Origin: Icerya purchasi
Lineage: Eukaryota; Arthropoda; Insecta; Hemiptera; Monophlebidae
Assembly: GCA_039619475.1 (NCBI GenBank)
Contig: CM077115.1
Coordinates: 487,527,352-487,591,351, forward strand
Direction of reading: 5' to 3'
Length of the DNA stretch: 64,000 bases
Shown here: positions 9,935 through 20,989 of the stretch, piece after piece
Numbering within the stretch: position 1 is the stretch's first letter
Layout of the letters: the number at the start of each line of letters is the position of its first letter
Program-made: the position numbers and the translations under genes
Notes under the pieces: model-generated
What the model saw: the letters and a program-made list of their open reading frames with translations, nothing else
The model's database searches: none
What the model was told of the DNA's origin: nothing

Positions 9935-10090
9935 CGTTGTTTCAATTCGATACTCGAATATTTTTTCATGGCGCACCCGAATGAACTTGTAGCCTTTCGC
10001 ACGAAGTTCACCAGCTATTTTAAATAATCCTGAGTTGTCTGGTGTTAATTGTTCGCTCGTATAAATTTGTTGCGTTGACGATTGTTCGGA
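9935..10090 (-). pseudogene. LINE ORF1 C-terminal (FP25-like) fragment
   Basis: The minus strand reads QIYTSEQLTPDN, then FKIAGELRAKGYKFIRV and EKIFEYRIE. This is the same C-terminal ORF1 domain as in 549-800 and 49983-50294 (VNEHL..., W/YKFVWIR, KI.ARK). It lies upstream (on the minus strand) of the endonuclease fragment at 9065-9230, so both may come from one decayed element. Confidence 0.6.
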
Positions 10091-11269
10091 TTAGGCACCT
10101 TTTATCGTAGGTCGCATTTATGGGATCTTTTTAAAAATTCTGTCATAATGACCCTATGACCAATTTTTACAATTAAGCTGGTAACTTTTCGGTATCAATT
10201 CTTTTTTAAGCGGCGGTAAACATGAATGTTGTTAACGGGTGTTCCTATACCTTTTCCTACTTTGGCACCAAATCACAATTATTTTCATTTGTCAATTCCA
10301 GGATGCTACTTAATAAGATACTATTAGGTCTGGTTTATTGATCCATGATACACGAGCCTGCAAATCGATCTTTTCAATGAAGTAATTAATTTGACAATGT
10401 CAGGTAACTGACATTAGTCTATTCTTCCGGTCTTAATGCCAGATTTCTAGGCACACATTTGCAGTAAAATAGAAAATGGGAAGCACCGTTATTATTGCGT
10501 TGAAAGACTATGTCTTATATTTGCTGTTCAATTAAACATTCTGTGTTGTCGTTAGCGTAATAATAGTTAAAGTTATGACGTGCTTAATGCAGTTGCTGCG
10601 TACTCTTCGCAACGCTGCATTTGGAAGAAAAATATTTCAGCAGTTCATTAGATGCGCTCATTTTAATTACTTCAAATGGTAGAGTAAGTTCCGCGTCATA
10701 TTTATTAAATATTTGAGATAGATTGATAATGAATGTCGGCAGCCTGGTCATAGCCGCCAGAGTGCTTGAAAGAACGTTAATCAGTGATGTTACATGCGAA
10801 CATAAACCATCGAAATGTGTATACTCTGCGGAATGTGAGATTCATAGATATTCTAGATTAGGAGGGAATGGATAATTAACCAAGGAGCTTGCGTAAGGAG
10901 AAAGTGGCGTGAAAGTATTATCCTGTTCTAGGGGGGCTGACTGTTGAAAGATCACTGTTCTAAATTAAAGAGCCATCGTAGTTTCGTCATAGACTTTGAT
11001 TTTTGAGGCAGTGCGATCTAAGAACACCAGTCATGATTCTTCTGTGCACAAACATCGTGTTAAGAACAATGAACCGTATACATAGCATTAAACACATAAT
11101 GGTTGACCAGGCGACTATGTGTGTGTGTGTGTTCAGTTCTTGGCTTAGAGTAGGTATAGTATTCATCAATAATGACTATGGGCAGAACCTTAAAATAAAC
11201 TTTGAGAAAGAACAGGAAAGAATTAGAGTTCTGCATCGGAAGAGACCAATGATAAAAGAAGCAAAGTGG
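10091..11269. other. nothing recognised
   Basis: There are no supported genes. Two open frames of 60 and 109 codons near 11003-11332 lie on opposite strands and overlap; neither shows a domain. Confidence 0.4.
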
Positions 11270-11563
11270 ACAGGGATACTAGGAAAAAAGTGTTATGTCA
11301 AAGTTTGTGCGAAGGCGGTCATTAGCAGTTAATACATCGACGAAAGTAGCAATCAAGCATTTTTTGTTGATAAATGACCTATAAACGTCTGATAGATATG
11401 TGTAAGTGAATAATTTCTGATTTTAGTCTCTCACCTTCAGCTTATAACTTGTGTAGCAGATAGGACAGAATTCGATTTAAAGAAATGAAGTCGCTTGATT
11501 AATATTTTCTCAATCATTTTAGAGGCAACAAATAAGAGTGATATTGATCTGTAATTTTCAAGT
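11270..11563 (-). pseudogene. LINE reverse transcriptase fragment
   Basis: The minus strand reads NYRSISLL, then SKMIEKILIKRL and FKSNSVLS. This is the finger-region motif NYRPISLL...K..EK of non-LTR reverse transcriptases. Downstream the frames are disrupted. The poly(A) end of the next LINE abuts it at 11564. Confidence 0.6.
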
Positions 11564-13690
11564 TTTTTTTTTTTTTTTATGGGTACGCTAACGAAGAGTA
11601 ACAGCCCAATGAACCAAGGATTGATTGAATGAAAGAAGCTACAAATAGAATAGGAACAACTGACAAGGAAGGAAATGAGAGAACATAAGAGTCATTTTAT
11701 GGAGTAGGAAGACCGAAAAGCTAAGATTAGAAGAGAGAACGTTCTGAAGAAAGTAAGGAACATTCGAAGAAGACATGGTTGAAATGACACAAAAAAAAAA
11801 AAAATGTTTCAGGTGAAGAGGACTCCGCGGAGAAGAGACGAGGGAAAAACGAAAAAGTGACGAAGGGAGAAAGGTATGATCGAAACGAAGACGATATATG
11901 GCAGTGATCAGGGAACGACAAAGAGAAGGAAACTTGTCAAACCAATTGGTCAGAGAAGGTAAAGGTAGACGGAAAGATAAAAGGAACTCGGATTGGAGAA
12001 AAGGGAAAAATAAATATCACTCCATAATGTAATATGGAACTGTCTGGAAATATGATTAATTTATGAAGAAAATGTCTATTTGAAGCTCCTGGGCGAGAAA
12101 AAGAATCAGCCACCTCATTACCCTCAATTCCAGCATGGCTAGGAATCCACAATAAATCAATTTGGATCGAACGGAACGAGAATAATTCGTGAATTAGATT
12201 GCGAATAAGGAGAATGAAACGTTCAAAAGAGGGCAACGGTGAAGGAGAAGATATTGTCTGCAAGACACCTTCAGAGTCAGCTATTAAAAGTGAGAGGATA
12301 GAAGAGGAAGAGATAAAAAGAATTGCATGAAGTATGGCAGCAGGTTCAGCAGTAAATATAGAACAGCAGGAAGGAAGTGTAAAGGATTCAGAGTAGTTGT
12401 GAGAAGGAAAAACAAAGGCGGTACCAACCCCATCAGCTCTCTTAGATCCATCAGTAAAAATAACAGAATGATTAGGATATAAAGAACTTAAAACTATGTG
12501 AAATTCAGATCTAACTATTTTAGCAGAACTTGACAAATGAAATACGTGAGGAGGATATAAGAGGCTGAAATCATTAGAAGAAAAGTACAGAGATTTATCA
12601 TAGGAGAAAATATAGAGAGAAAAATTGGTAAGACGAATAGAAATGAAAGATAAAATTGGAATTCTGTTGCGAGTAAAACGCTAGTTGTGAAAAATAGAGC
12701 AATAAGCAGCTATAATCCGAGAGGAAAAAGAGGGAAGACGTTTAATTAGGAAACGATAGCCTAGATAGAATCTGCGGATGAACAAAGGGAGTGATTTGGA
12801 TTCGGAGAGGATGGCAGAAATTAGATTAGATTTACATGCACCCAGAAAAAGACGAAGACAGGAATTTAGAATGCGGCTGAGCTTTAACAGAAGATACTTA
12901 GAAGCGTTGTCGTATATATAGAAACAGTAGTCCAACTTAGAAGGAATGAGGGACTGATACACTAAGGAAAGAATATAAGGATCACCACCGCACCTGTACG
13001 ATGAGAGTGATTTTAAAAGATTAATCCATTTACGGCAAGAAGTATACAGGTGACTAATATGCTCCTGAAAGCACAGACGGCCGTTAAGGAGCACACCCAT
13101 GTAACAGAAGCACTCCACAAGAGGGACAGGATAATGACTTAAGGTTAGATTGATTGAAGAAGGATTATATGAACAGAAAGTAAAAACCATGGCCGCGGAT
13201 TTATGAGGAGAGACGAAAAGATGAATATTGGAAAGAGCATTTTCCATAGTGGCTAATGGCCTATTTACAACTAAAACAGCATCTGTTATGTTGTGAGAAG
13301 AAGAGTAAATAAGGATATCATCAGCATAGAATAGAGATGATGAATTTAATGGAAGAGAAGCAATAGGAGAAGTATAGATGTTGAAGAGAGTAAGAAACCC
13401 TGAGGAAGACCACGAAAAACTTTTCTTGAAGTGAAATAACAAGAAGTGGATATATGTACAGTCCGGTTTTGGAAGAGACTAATAATAAGGGAAACAACAT
13501 GGACCGGAAGATGCAATGATAGCATTATATTTCAGAGAGTAGGGAGATGAATATTGTCAAATGTCCTGAAACATCAATAAAGGCTGCGATAACAAAATTT
13601 TTGTTTATATAGGAATTAAAAATGTCAGAAAGGAAAACACTAATGCAAACAGGAGGACCAAGACAAGGACGGAAACCGAACATATTGTTG
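11564..13690 (-). mobile_element. 5'-truncated RNase H-bearing LINE (I/R1-like group)
   Basis: Read on the minus strand, it begins inside RT (FGFRP block near 13680) and continues with FYADDILIYSSS, the catalytic YADD box (about 13335). A connection region follows in the frame at 12681-13442. Next is an RNase H domain (11937-12536) with FTDGSK, a downstream Glu in FTAEPAAILHA, an Asp in LIADSEG and WIPSHAGIEGNEVADS. A final zinc-type HVFFECSLL follows at 11727-11921. The element ends in a poly(A) tract (T-run at about 11564-11578). The coding strand is strikingly pyrimidine-rich, as in its relatives at 57100-61826 and the tails listed below. Several frame breaks show that it is dead. It lies against the hAT relic at 13690. 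Confidence 0.85.
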
Positions 13691-14105
13691 GCACCGCAGT
13701 TTTAAACTGTTTACCAGGTGTTTCATTTTTAACAAATTCGTCCAGTGTACTAAAACCCCTAAAATGGTCATGCTTTTTGTTTCGCTTGCGTCGTTTTGAA
13801 GTCTGTTGCTGATATTTATGACAGCCTGTCAGATCTTTGGCTTTTGCTTCAATATCTTAAAATGTGGATCGCATTGATTGGACATATTCATATAATGTGA
13901 TTTATAAAAGGGGCCCTGTATTAAGGTCTACATTAGACGATTGCAGCGACACACCAGTCGCTTGCACGCGTTCTAGGATACTATTCCACGTAATTTCCAT
14001 TATTTCCGTTTTCAACTTATTCATCTTTGAAACTAGTCCGTAAGATTGATTACGACACTCTGCCTTTTGATCTATATTATAGAAAATGTCATCCAACACT
14101 TGCTT
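13691..14105 (-). pseudogene. hAT transposase fragment, distal part
   Basis: The minus strand frame (13902-14105 side) reads SYGLVSKMNKLKTEI, then ITWNSILERVQATGVSLQSS and VDLNTGPLL. Past it come a DIEAKAKDLTGCHKYQQQ-like block and DEFVKNET. These are typical of the middle part of ZMYM1-like (DUF4371-linked) hAT transposases. It is separated from the N-terminal part (15016-15783) by two later insertions and by missing sequence. Confidence 0.7.
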
Positions 14106-14762
14106 AAGGGGGTACTCTAGTCTAGAAATATGAGAAAATCGATTTTTTTTTGTATATTCTGATAGTTTAGACATGTAAGAATATGTCTCTAAAACGATTT
14201 TTCAAAATTAAAATTATTTACGGAGTTATAGCTATTTTCGTGACGCGGCAACTAAATCGGCTCAGTCGGACTGGATCAAACAATATATGGTAGACATTCT
14301 TCGACTATTTGAGGATTATTCAAACTCTTTAATAAATTATATATATTTAAAAATCGATCAACTGAAGGCCATTGTAACGTATTTTATTGAATTATTTTCT
14401 TGTTTAGTGTTCAGTTCAGGTCAGTTTCGTTTCAATCTTCAAGCAACGTAGATTTACATACTCTGCGTACAGTCCAAAAATATTAAATTTTGAGTGGACA
14501 TTTTATTTATTAAGTGTAAAATGGATAAAAAAAGTAATAAAGGAAGTGCTGTGCGTCCAGATAGACAAAAGTAAAGGAACATTTAAACTGTCAGGCGGGA
14601 CACAATTCGGATTGAACGCTCTGAAATGCGAGCTTCTGATGCCCCAAAGGAAGCTAGGACTGCTCGTCTAGTAGAAAGAACTTTAGGAAATGTACAATTT
14701 GAAGTAGAAAAAGGTCCATTGTATGAAGCAGGAATCGCCGATTAAGAAAATGTAAGTATAAC
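14104..14762 (+). mobile_element. DNA-transposon relic with TTAA-flanked GGGGG terminus (Kolobok-like)
   Basis: TTAA at 14104-14107 is directly followed by GGGGGTACTCTAGTCTAGAA. A TTAA target plus a G-rich end is what Kolobok-type elements show. Internally a + strand frame starts MDKKSNKGSAVRPDRQK, runs into a stop, and then continues with ERSEMRASDAPKEARTARLV. I remember this type of text from insect repeats but cannot name a domain. The second terminus is not found, so the element is incomplete. It interrupts the hAT. Confidence 0.45.
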
Positions 14763-15015
14763 GTACCGTTTTTTGTTTTTTTTTTACTTTTTTATTGGGC
14801 TTGTCAGCTACGGACGATTACCCATCAAGAAGGAAGAACGTAGAACAAAAGGAAACTGAGGACAGGAAGAAAGTTATTCGGGGAAGGTGGAGACGGCCAG
14901 AACTACTATGGAAAGACAGCAAGGGAGTCAAAAAAGATCGGTACTAGAACTCGTACAATTAGCAGTCCGAAGGGAAATAAATTTGTAGACGAAAAAATAT
15001 ACAAAAAAAAAAAGA
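14763..15015 (-). mobile_element. LINE 3' tail inserted in the hAT relic
   Basis: On the minus strand this is pyrimidine-rich, with broken coding sequence, a GGTAATCG-type end and a poly(A) tract (T-run at about 14770-14788). It resembles the 3' ends of the RNase H LINE group at 11564 and 56556. It abuts the EGHTAEHL residues of the hAT. Confidence 0.5.
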
Positions 15016-15783
15016 TGTTCAGCAGTATGGCCTTCCATGTCTAGGAACTTAACAAATCTCTCAACTGGCCCAGATGGTAGAACATAGCGCACTATCAGAG
15101 TCAGTTGGTCTACAAGCGATATATCTGGAGTAGAATCTGATGACACTGAATAGTACCTGGATATCTTAATTTCGCAAATAATTTGATCCAGCATGCTTGA
15201 TGCAACTAATTTGATAAATTCCTCGCATGTTGTTTTAGATAAATATGACGTGAGTTCTTTTCCTTTATGGGCATAAGTTTGAATATGTCGGGCCATACAA
15301 AAAAGTCAAATTCGGAAAGTAATTATAATAAACCTAAGTAATTCCCGTAATTTCATCACTACCCCGAAACACAAGACCTCGTTCTGCTAAAAACTTTATT
15401 ACTGCACTAATTCGTTTTAAAAGCATCTGCTATTGGCTCACAAGTTGAGAATTGACACACGCATTCTTATTTTTGTAATTTAACAGCGAAATTATAGCTC
15501 TTCTATGCGGAGTGCTTTCTTCATGCCTTTTCAACAAATTGTACGCATTCTTCCAGTCATCAAATCCATCTTTTGTAAACCGTGCTGACTGATTAATATC
15601 TGAATCTATAACTTTGCAAACAAAACAGAAAAATCGCCCTTTAGTTTCTGAACAGCACAAACAATTTCTGACGTGAGTTTCATTAGTAGGTTTATGTTTA
15701 TAAGTGAAAAATGACTTTTGGCAGAATCGTGGACTAATTTCTTTCTCATACATTTTCTTTGAACATAAAAAGTCACTGTTCAC
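15016..15783 (-). pseudogene. hAT transposase, N-terminal part (ZMYM1-like, DUF4371)
   Basis: The minus strand frame from 15783 contains CLCCSETKGRFFCFVCK, then FTKDGFDDWKNAYNLLKRHE and a following His, which is a TTF/BED-like zinc region. After a short disrupted stretch (ISAVIKFLAERGLVFRGSDE) comes the frame at 14928-15296 with YYSVSSDSTPDIS, VDQLTLIVRYVL and VERFVKFLDMEGHTAEHL. This includes the first conserved Asp of the DDE-type catalytic domain in SSDSTPD. Family assignment is confident. The gene is broken by stops and two insertions. Confidence 0.85.
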
Positions 15784-16355
15784 ACGTTGCAGTTTGCTGT
15801 TTCCTTTCGCAATTCAATAATCTCTGTCAAAGTTTGCCGATTTAACGTCCTTGCCGGAGAATGCGGCGTTTGCACGCTGCCTGAGGAAGCTTAAGAAATC
15901 GAAATGATTTGCCTGGGAAATTGTCAAAAAACGTAATCTGGAATTTAGCACAATTACTATCATTATTTTCTAATTCGGACAGTGTGATCATATATCATCA
16001 TGGCGGCCGAATCTGTCTCAATATTCAGCTTATTTTAATACCAAAATAGAACAGGTGCTTTGAGAGCTCTTTTCGAAAAAAAACCATTTATCCCAGTTAA
16101 AAAAATATTTAGCTTATTTTAATACCCTGATGGAACATGTCACAATCCTTTCCAAAAAATTTAAACCGGGCACATCGCAAATTATTTGTGAACGATATTG
16201 GTAACGATCTTACTACGTCAGGATTACGAAATGGTTATGAGAAATTTAATTGCAGGAAATCTCGCATTACTTTTATAACACTTACATAGACTTAGAAAAT
16301 AATGTTTTGGTATATGATTGCTAAATTATAATAAATATAATGTGAACTATCATCA
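15784..16355. other. nothing recognised
   Basis: AT-rich non-coding DNA. It may include the 5' part of the hAT element, but I find no terminal inverted repeat. Confidence 0.4.
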
Positions 16356-16850
16356 TCATCGAATCGTTTCACCCCATGTAGGGGTATCGTGACTATGATC
16401 TGTCATCCGGTTGATCAGACTGCGCCAACAATTCCGATTCCTTGCGATGTGTACACAATCCTGAAAGGTACGACCATCAGCTATGCATACCGCGTCCGTC
16501 CATCTAGTTGGCGCACGACCTTGACTCCTTTTTCCGTTGACCTTTCCTTGGACGAGCAACGTTTCCAAATTGTTCGCTCTGATCACATGACCAAAATACC
16601 GCAGTATCCTGCAGACCATCACAGATGATAGCCTCTTCGAGTTACCAATCTTATTTATTGTGGAGACATTGGTTGTTCTCCTGGCTGTCCATGGGATACG
16701 CAGCATACGCTTCCAGCATCACATTTCGAGTGCGTCTATACGTTTTTTTCTGCGCTGGTCATTGACCAGGTCTCCGCACTATACAAGAACACTGAGAAGA
16801 CGAGGGAGTTCACTAGCCGAATCTTTACACCTTTACTAACAGCGGAGTCA
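16356..16850 (-). pseudogene. RTE/Proto2-like LINE, ORF2 C-terminus
   Basis: The minus strand reads LYSAETW, then after a stop MLRIPWTARRTTNVS, ILRYFGHVI, GKVNGKRSQGRAPTRWTD, a following ARNRNCWRSL and DHSHDTPTWG. This is the highly characteristic tail of RTE/Proto2-type LINEs. The RT core is missing, so it is a 5'-truncated copy. Confidence 0.85.
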
Positions 16851-17699
16851 GCCCAAATTCTTTTTAAACGGCTCATTGCGCTGCGTGTAATCTGTGCTCT
16901 GTGGCGTATATCTCATTTTTACATCCACCGCTGTTTTCCACTATGGAGCCTAAATATGTAAAGCGGCTTACTACTTCAATACCCTCAAATAAATCTTACA
17001 AATAAATAGACAATTTCAACATTTTAAATCGAGCTATTTCAATTCTACCACGCATCCACACTGAGTGTCGAGTAAGAGTACTCGTATACGTCTGACTTTT
17101 TGTAGAGCCAATTATCAGGCCGATTAAAATTCTGTACATTTATACGAGCGACTTTTTGAAGAACTTGTGCGTTTACCTTATGAAATTATATGTTTCATTT
17201 TCGCCAACGAAATAATCGGATAAATATTGTCTCCAATGGACTGTCTTGGTTGGAAAAGGTGTAACGTTTCACGTTTTAGCAACATCAAGTAAATCCAATA
17301 TATAGCACGACTTAATAAGTTTCGCTCAAGAAAATTACCCTCAGCCAGAGCTGGGTCTGGATACGCGGGGCTCGTAGCAATTGCAACACTTCCAGCACTG
17401 TCCGGAAAAGAGAATAACCTCTGCAGCACGCAATGGACGAATCGCCAGTTAAATCGATTACCTTATTATTTGTTCCTTTCGCGAAGGTAAATTGCGTAAA
17501 GTTTGATAAATATTGTTATACATTCGGATTAAATTCACTTCTCGTACCATCACCAAGCAATCACCGTAAGAATGCTAATCCGGAATCCTTCATCAATATA
17601 TTCCTGTGTCGCCGCCGATAAACACTGGTACGTACAATTGTTTATTTATATTATTTCCGTGTTTATTTCTGTAGGATTATTAACGGTATTTTTTTTCAA
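16851..17699. other. nothing recognised
   Basis: Short open frames at 17178-17429 (minus) and 17433-17621 (plus) show no domain. Confidence 0.4.
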
Positions 17700-18562
17700 C
17701 GGTCGATCGTCCAAGAAAGATAGGTGTGGGTAAATATTTTTCGTTAACATACGAAGAAGTAAAAGTTAATGGGCAAGTAATCCACCGCATCAGATTTGCA
17801 GACGATATCGCCCTAATAACTGAGTCAGGAAAGAATAGGCAAAAATCTTTACTGAATTTTAAGAAAATTCTTAAACAACCGCGTATGAATATAAACATTA
17901 AAAAAACAAGCATTATGATAGCAACCAAGGAAAATATAGTCCCGCCAATGAATATTAACCTAGACGATCGAGTAGTTGAACAAATGCAACGAACAAACAT
18001 TTTGGAAGCATACTAACCAGTGAGAGCAGATGTTCAATAGAAATCGGACACGGAATAAATGTGGCGAAAGTGGCATTCTCCCAAAAAAGAAACTTGCTCG
18101 CAAACAGAAATCTTAAATTAAACATAAGAGCGAAATTGTTCCACACCTTTTAGTGGAGTGTATTATGATATGGCTGCGGAACAAGGGTGAAGACGGAATA
18201 AGATAAAAGGAAACTGGAAGCAATGGAAATGTGGACTATGAGAAGAATTTTACGCACTAGCTGGGCGGAAAAAAAGAGAAATTCGGAATTGCTTGAACAG
18301 ATCGGAAAGAAGAAAACACTTCTGAGTACAATTAAAATAAGAAGTGGGAAAATGTTTGGTCGTCTAATAAGAAACTATTAATTCTTAACAAACATAATTG
18401 CGGGAAAAATTAATGGTTGGAAAGGAAGAGGTCGACCGAGGAAAACGTTTGTGGGACAAATGATCGAAATGGCTGGTTGCAACAAATATTCGGATATGAA
18501 TAGGATGGCAATGGAAGGAGAGGAATGGAAGTTAAAATTCGCACCGACAAGGCTAAGCCTTT
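17700..18562 (+). pseudogene. RTE/Proto2-like LINE, RT C-terminal half and tail
   Basis: The frame at 17726-18016 contains IRFADDIALITESG, the RT active-site box, then KTSIMIATKEN. After frame breaks, YRILR-like text leads to MFGRLI and the final GRPRKTFVGQMIEMAG ... FAPTRLSL tail. The 3' part from 18331 on is inside the segmental duplication and recurs at 1518-1751. That places one duplication breakpoint inside this element. Confidence 0.8.
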
Positions 18563-19151
18563 AGAAAAAAGAAGAAGAAGATACATCATGAAATCTCAAT
18601 TAATATCAATTTCATAATAATAATAAATTAATAAATTTTATCGGTCCGCGGTAATATAGAGGCCGTGGTGGCATCATTGAGGGCCCTTCACGAATACATT
18701 CACGTTACAACAGAAATTATAATGGAATAGTTATTTTTCAGGTTTTCCATTAGTGCAAAATATCTGTAATTAATATTTATATATTATATTTTGATTACCA
18801 GGTTGTGATTTTACAGTTGCATGTCTAGGGCGCGGGCTTCTTTAAACGAGCGATATTTTCGGCATGAAAGTGTTTTTTTTTTAATTTTCATATAAAGGAA
18901 AGTCTAAAGGTGATAAAAATAAGAAGATAAGACAATTACACATAAAAGTTATTAAAAATAGATGTGTTTATTTTATATATTAAAGTGATGAAAAGCAAGT
19001 CCCATATCCCTGACAGGGCGTCGCGGATTGCGAAGGTTCACTTTCTTTCGTCCAGCTGCCTTTACTATCCCAGATTTCTCTGATATTCAATTATTTAGGA
19101 CTGGGTAAACCTTTGATAGACTTAGATTATTCGTCAATTGATTATATATTA

Positions 19152-19672
19152 ATTACAACGTATTTCTTAGGCCGGCGCTCGTTAGAAAAATTGTCGCAAA
19201 AAATGTCCCAATTTTATGTAACGTTTGTTATATTTTAACGCTTCAAACTTTTCTACATCTGTCGTTTTCGAACCAAAAAGCGTATCACGTATAAATGTGG
19301 CAAATTCTTTGTTATTGCACAGTTCGTCGTCCCATTTTCGTATCCGCAATTCACGTTTGCGTTCGGCGGCGGTTTTCGTTTTCGGGAAACACAACGAATA
19401 CACTTCATTACTGTGCAAGTTGACGAATAAGAAGTCCCACCGTAGGGAAAAGCATGTAAAGAGTATATTACTAATCTAATGATACCACGGAAACGCAAAA
19501 AAAGTATTATTTATATCGGTTATAGAATGTTAAGTTATTTCGGTAGTTTAATAAAACTTACGGTATAAATTTTTGGGTGTATTTTTTTTTTTTTTTTTTT
19601 TATTACATAAAATTGAGACCCTTTTTTCGTAATAAAATCTAATGGGGGCCGGCCTAAGAATTATGTTGTAAA
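19152..19672 (-). mobile_element. TIR element of about 0.5 kb carrying a gene fragment (right copy)
   Basis: It corresponds to 2347-2863. Arms at 19152-19220 and about 19602-19672 are imperfect inverted repeats with the TTAGGCCGGC core. Here the internal minus strand frame (19182-19418, 78 codons) is open and reads KTAAERKRELRIRKWDDEL, then FATFIRDTLFGS. I cannot assign it to a family; the basic helix could belong to a transposase or helitron-type protein. Confidence 0.6.
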
Positions 19673-20345
19673 TTTGGATAATTTTATGCAAAGTATAGAA
19701 GAGAAAGAGACAAAAACGTAAGAAAGACGTTTCAAGGGACACATCCTATTGCGAGGCAATATACATATATTTATAAGGAGTTTACTCCGTGACTGCCCAG
19801 GTCATCGTAGTACATGGATCCTAGGCTTTAAATCAGACCTTTCAGTTCAACAAATTGAACGAAAATCATGAGATAAATCGTGCCGGAAGAAATGTTCGGA
19901 AAGAAGCCGGCCAGTGACGTAATCTGCTGTCGCTGTAGACCATCAAAACATGCGCATCTAAGAAGGATGTGGAAGAGCAATACATAAGTATTCATCGGGA
20001 AAACAAGTAGGCAGGTACCTGGCCTAAGGCGAGCGTGAGAATGAAACGTACGGCCCGTTTTCAGGCAGTTGAGCACCGAGAACGTTTTGCGCTCCGTTCC
20101 ATTTGCGGGCCACTGCGGCTCCTTTACCGACTTTATTCCCCGAAAAAGGTTGTATTGATACTGTCAGTGACGATTCCATTGCAGGAAGACTGTGTCCGTT
20201 AAGGAACATCCTAGGGAAGACGAACTGTCTGTAAACAGCGCAACTGGGCACATTCTGGTTGACCGAGTGACCAGGTCCACCTGTTTATTTCCTCAAACAT
20301 CGACATGGCCCGGTTCAGCTGGTACAAGGCGAAAAGAATTTCTAA
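19673..20345. other. duplicated flank, no gene
   Basis: 19673-19730 and 19815-20345 match the left copy. 19731-19814 is unique filler in place of the fold-back repeats at 2931-3319. A decayed minus strand frame is shared with 3320-3850. Confidence 0.4.
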
Positions 20346-20989
20346 CACTACGGTGATGCGGGTCGATCAGACTGCAAGAAATAAAAATGAATTTGTTTGC
20401 AGAAAAACAAAAAGAGGAATTTTTTTTGCGACCGTTCCGAAAAAAAGAAACGATGTTTAATGCAAACCAATTTTCGAGAAATTGCTATGAAAGTTACACA
20501 GACCGACACAATTTTTTTCTTTTTTTGATGCCTGAAAACTTAGAACTGATTTTGGATATATTTGATGAGCTGAATTCAAAAATGCCTACCTTTTTTTTGT
20601 AGCTGCTCTAATTTTCGAGATACAGGTTAATTGATTTTCATTTTTATAAAAGGCACAAATAATGAAATAATGAAATAATGGTACCTTCACAGGCTTAAAC
20701 GGAAACGTGGTACCTAAAACTAGATTATATTAGGCAATAAAAATCGCCGATTACCGTATAATTTAGATCTTCTATACTTGCCTAACTCCCATTCTTTCAC
20801 ACCAACCGATATATATTAACGGAAATCTGACACTGCTGTATTCGTTTCAGTTTATAATTAAGTTTGTGTAATTGCAGTTGTGCTTTCACGTTTTTTACTT
20901 AAAAAAGAACAGAAAACCTATTTCTACCTTTGGGAAACGGTGTTATCTTGTTTATTTCGGCGTTCACTTGAACGACCAAAATAAAGCTT

